A stretch of DNA of 24,535 bases from Phycisphaerales bacterium UBA4658. GTDB taxonomy: Bacteria; Planctomycetota; Phycisphaerae; Phycisphaerales; UBA1924. Within the stretch, counting starts at the first letter, position 1. Each line of letters begins with the position of its first letter. The notes beneath the pieces are model-generated. The model ran no database searches and was not told where the DNA came from. It was given only the letters and a program-made list of their open reading frames with translations. Below, piece by piece: positions 22,557 through 24,535 of this stretch. The stretch is taken from the NCBI GenBank assembly GCA_002405485.1, contig DHLW01000195.1, forward strand, positions 1,756 through 26,290. Direction: 5' to 3'. The position numbers and the translations under genes are program-made.

Positions 22557-23327
22557 TTACTTCCGGCGTCGAGGATCGATGCTCGAGCGGAGGGGCGCCT
22601 TGCCGACGGGGGTCTTGGCCTTGCCCGCCGCGGACTTTGGAGCCGGAACCGATCGCGGCTCGCGATGCCCCTCGCGCTGCGAGGACGCGGAGCCGACGCG
22701 GACGTCGCTTGGGAAGGGCATGTCCTTGGCCGGGACGACGGCCGGGCCGCTGGGGGGCTGAACGATGTGCCCACACTGCATGCATGTGCGGAGCGTGGCA
22801 TCGGACCAGAACTGGTCCATGGTGCTCTTGAGCTGGATGGCGATGTCCTTGAGCTCGAAGCGCTCTTCGAAGACCACCTCGCCGCAGCGGTCGCAGTAGA
22901 AGCGCAGCCCGTCATCCTCACCGGAGGGTCGGCGACGCTCGAAGACCAGGCCCACGGTGTCCGGCCCGCGCTGCGGAGAGTGGGGGACGTTGGCCGGGAG
23001 GAGGAACATCTCGCCCTGGCGGATGGGCACATCGCGGACCTGCCCGTGAGCGTCGATGATGCGCACGACGACGTCTCCCTGGATCTGGTAGAAGAGCTCG
23101 TCGGTGGGGTTGATGTGGAAGTCCTTGCGGTGATTCGGCCCCGCGACGGCCATGACGATGAAGTCGCCATCGTCGAAGATGCACCTGTTCCCGACCGGCG
23201 GCTTGAGCTTGTCGCGGTGCTCGGCGATCCACGCGGCGATGTTGATGGGCGGGAGGAGCGTGGGGCTCGAAGTGGCGGCCGAGCGCGACGCACGAGGCGT
23301 GGGGCGCGACATCGATGAGGGAGGCAT
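22557..23327 (-). CDS. 3-hydroxyanthranilate 3,4-dioxygenase, copy 2 (upstream)
   Basis: This 256-residue paralogue of the next gene also keeps every key residue. Iron ligands are H71, E77 and H116 (GPNHRKDFHINPTDELFY and NVPHSPQR), substrate-site residues are R67, R120 and E130, and the Cys4 site is C145, C148, C182 and C185. By eye it shares about half its core residues with copy 1. It has an N-terminal Ser/Pro-rich extension of about 20 residues and a C-terminal tail of about 60 residues (Pro/Lys/Arg-rich). The ATG at 23327 has GGAGAT upstream; ATG at residue 6 is an alternative. It appears to be the first gene of the HAO-HAO-ACMSD-peptidase operon and is transcribed divergently from psuG. 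The 100 bases to copy 1 hold only a Shine-Dalgarno-like site. Confidence 0.93.
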   Translation of the reverse strand: MPPSSMSRPTPRASRSAATSSPTLLPPINIAAWIAEHRDKLKPPVGNRCIFDDGDFIVMAVAGPNHRKDFHINPTDELFYQIQGDVVVRIIDAHGQVRDVPIRQGEMFLLPANVPHSPQRGPDTVGLVFERRRPSGEDDGLRFYCDRCGEVVFEERFELKDIAIQLKSTMDQFWSDATLRTCMQCGHIVQPPSGPAVVPAKDMPFPSDVRVGSASSQREGHREPRSVPAPKSAAGKAKTPVGKAPLRSSIDPRRRK

Positions 23328-23552
23328 GGGGCGATCTCCGGATCCTGGCGGCGGATCGCTCGATCGCGATCGCGCACCCCCGACCCGTCGCCCAAGTCCG
23401 TTCGGACAGTGAACACGTTAGTCGTGCATCATCCGATCTTCAAGCCGTCGCGCTCCGTGGGGTGGCCGCTTGAGGGTGCGGAATACCGGGGGAATCTGGG
23501 CATTTTGCGATCTGCACCCGCACGCGGGGCGGAGATGGGGGACAATACCGGC
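23328..23552. promoter_or_regulatory. Divergent control region between the dioxygenase operon and psuG
   Basis: The 225-base region must hold the promoters of both divergent units. It contains a 12-base palindrome CGATCGCGATCG at 23361-23372 and an interrupted palindrome GTCCG-TT-CGGAC at 23396-23407, possible operator sites. A GACAAT hexamer at 23541-23546 ends six bases before the psuG ATG at 23553 and may be its -10 box. No matching -35 was found. No further gene is visible, although the psuG frame is open back to 23409. Confidence 0.4.
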
Positions 23553-24464
23553 ATGACGCACGATCGAATGAACCGGGTGGCTCTGGAGACCACGCTCTTG
23601 CTGCATGGCGTGCCGCGACCCGGCGCGCGATCTCTGGCCCGGAGACTGCAGGAGGCGGTGCGGTCCCGGGGCGCCGAGCCCGCGCTGGTGGGCGTGGTGC
23701 GCGGGCGAGCGGTGGTCGGGATGAGCGATGCCGAGCTGGATGAGCTGCTGGACGCGGGGCGGGTTGAGAAGGTGAACACCTCGAATCTTGGCGTGGCGCT
23801 GGCGCGAGGTCGGCACGGCGCGACGACGGTGAGCACGACGATGGAGCTTGCCGCCGGCGCGGGCGTGAGCGTGTTTGCCACCGGTGGGATCGGAGGAGTG
23901 CACCGGGCGCCGATGCAGCACGACGTGTCGGCGGATCTGGTCGCGCTCACGCGGTTTCCGGTGGCGGTGGTGTGCAGCGGCTGCAAGTCGATCCTGGACA
24001 TCGCCGCCACGCGGGAGATGCTGGAGACGCTGGGCGTGCCGGTGATCGGGTACAGGACGGATGTGTTTCCGGCGTTCTATCTGCGCGAGCCCGACGTGGA
24101 GGGGGTGGGGGGCGTGGACGCACGGTTTGACGACGCAGCGGAGCTCGCCGCGTATGTGCGCGTCGAGCTTGCGCGTCGCAACCGGGGGATCCTGATCTGC
24201 AATCCTGTGCCAGAAGCGCACGAGCTGCGGCGGGCCGACTGGAGCCTCTGGCTGGCCGAGGCCGAGCGAGATCCGCGCGTGCGCGGGGCCATGGCGCGAG
24301 ATGCGACGCCCGCGCTGCTTGGCGCGCTGCACGAGCGCTCGGGTGGTGCGACGCTGGCGGCGAACGTGGAGCTCGTGGTGAGCAACGCGGAACTGGCCGG
24401 GGCGATCGCGGCGTCGATGGCGCGATCGAGGCCGGGTGGGGAAGGTCGTGCGGGGCGAGTGTGA
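23553..24464 (+). CDS. psuG: Pseudouridine-5'-phosphate glycosidase
   Basis: PsuG reversibly cleaves pseudouridine 5'-phosphate to uracil and ribose 5-phosphate, the key step of pseudouridine catabolism. Counting from ATG 23553 the protein has 303 residues, near the 312 of E. coli PsuG. It shows the family N-terminus with E12 in ALETTLLLHGVP, the lysine segment VEKVNTSNLG, the signature HGATTVSTTM, ATGGIGGVHR at 109-118, the catalytic lysine region CKSILDI with K145, and GVPVIGYRTDVFPAFY. The frame is open to an ATG at 23409, but the extra 48 residues do not resemble the family. No pseudouridine kinase gene (psuK) is adjacent inside the window; the next gene is a tRNA on the opposite strand. 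Confidence 0.92.
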   Translation: MTHDRMNRVALETTLLLHGVPRPGARSLARRLQEAVRSRGAEPALVGVVRGRAVVGMSDAELDELLDAGRVEKVNTSNLGVALARGRHGATTVSTTMELAAGAGVSVFATGGIGGVHRAPMQHDVSADLVALTRFPVAVVCSGCKSILDIAATREMLETLGVPVIGYRTDVFPAFYLREPDVEGVGGVDARFDDAAELAAYVRVELARRNRGILICNPVPEAHELRRADWSLWLAEAERDPRVRGAMARDATPALLGALHERSGGATLAANVELVVSNAELAGAIAASMARSRPGGEGRAGRV

Positions 24465-24474
24465 GACCTGGGAA

Positions 24475-24535
24475 TGGCCCCGGTGGGAGTTGAACCCACA
24501 CGCCCGTTGCCGGGCCGCGGATTTTAAGTCCGCTG
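24475..24535 (-). tRNA. tRNA-Leu (anticodon UAA), 5' part cut by the window end
   Basis: Read on the minus strand, the anticodon arm is GCGGA-CTTAAAA-TCCGC with anticodon TAA at 24526-24524. A long class II variable arm follows (GCCCG-GCAA-CGGGC stem-loop), then the T arm GTGGG-TTCAACT-CCCAC, acceptor strand CGGGGCC and discriminator A at 24475. The long variable arm confirms Leu. CCA is not encoded after the discriminator. The acceptor 5' strand and D arm lie beyond the window. Confidence 0.95.

Noticed and set aside
1..24535. CRISPR array, insertion sequence, prophage or defence island
   Set aside because: No regularly spaced repeats, transposase, integrase, phage or defence-type domains were seen on either strand.

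Overview
The window is about 24.5 kb of GC-rich, densely packed bacterial DNA, with most genes 0-100 bp apart and several ATGA or GTGA start/stop overlaps. The gene content fits a planctomycete of the Phycisphaerae type. Pointers are a histone H1 (Hc1)-like small protein, a complete FtsW-MurG peptidoglycan pair, type IV pilus genes with very large pilin-like proteins, and few clear Shine-Dalgarno sites. This assignment is inferred from gene content and was not tested by a search.

Layout. Bases 30-7703 (plus strand) hold RNase HI and then a type IV pilus block: the retraction-type ATPase PilT, the inner-membrane platform PilC, two prepilin-like proteins (PilV-like and PilW-like) and, between them, a 981-residue PilX-like protein with EF-hand-like calcium loops. 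Bases 7749-10240 (minus) hold a secreted transglutaminase-like protein translationally coupled to a stand-alone NAD(P)HX dehydratase. TatD nuclease follows divergently at 10262-11104 (plus). Bases 11172-13201 (minus) form an operon of an Hc1-like protein, a FabZ-like hot-dog dehydratase and an unusual UvrC-like protein that keeps the four-cysteine iron-sulphur motif but has a degenerate GIY-YIG region. Bases 13342-16597 (minus) carry an unknown cytosolic protein overlapping a GGDEF diguanylate cyclase, then an aminoglycoside-phosphotransferase-fold kinase. Bases 16687-19491 (minus) are ftsW-murG.

Bases 19661-23327 (minus) are the most metabolically coherent part. Two tandem, non-identical 3-hydroxyanthranilate 3,4-dioxygenases are followed by ACMS decarboxylase, and then by a secreted HExxH metallopeptidase whose start overlaps the decarboxylase stop. 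Together the first three would open 3-hydroxyanthranilate (from tryptophan/kynurenine) and decarboxylate the product before it cyclises to quinolinate, which is the catabolic meta-cleavage branch. A divergent pseudouridine-5'-phosphate glycosidase gene (plus) and a truncated tRNA-Leu(UAA) (minus) close the window.

The most striking non-coding signal is a perfect palindrome containing TGTTCCACGTGGAACA at 19645-19660. It matches the ParB-binding parS site and abuts a four-run G-quadruplex-type motif, in the gap between the metallopeptidase gene and ftsW. This suggests the window lies in the origin-proximal chromosome-segregation domain. No phage, insertion sequence, CRISPR array or defence island was seen. 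The best candidates for less-described biology are the duplicated dioxygenase module, the iron-sulphur UvrC-like protein beside a histone-like gene, the giant calcium-loop pilin-like protein, and the parS/G-tract element at ftsW.
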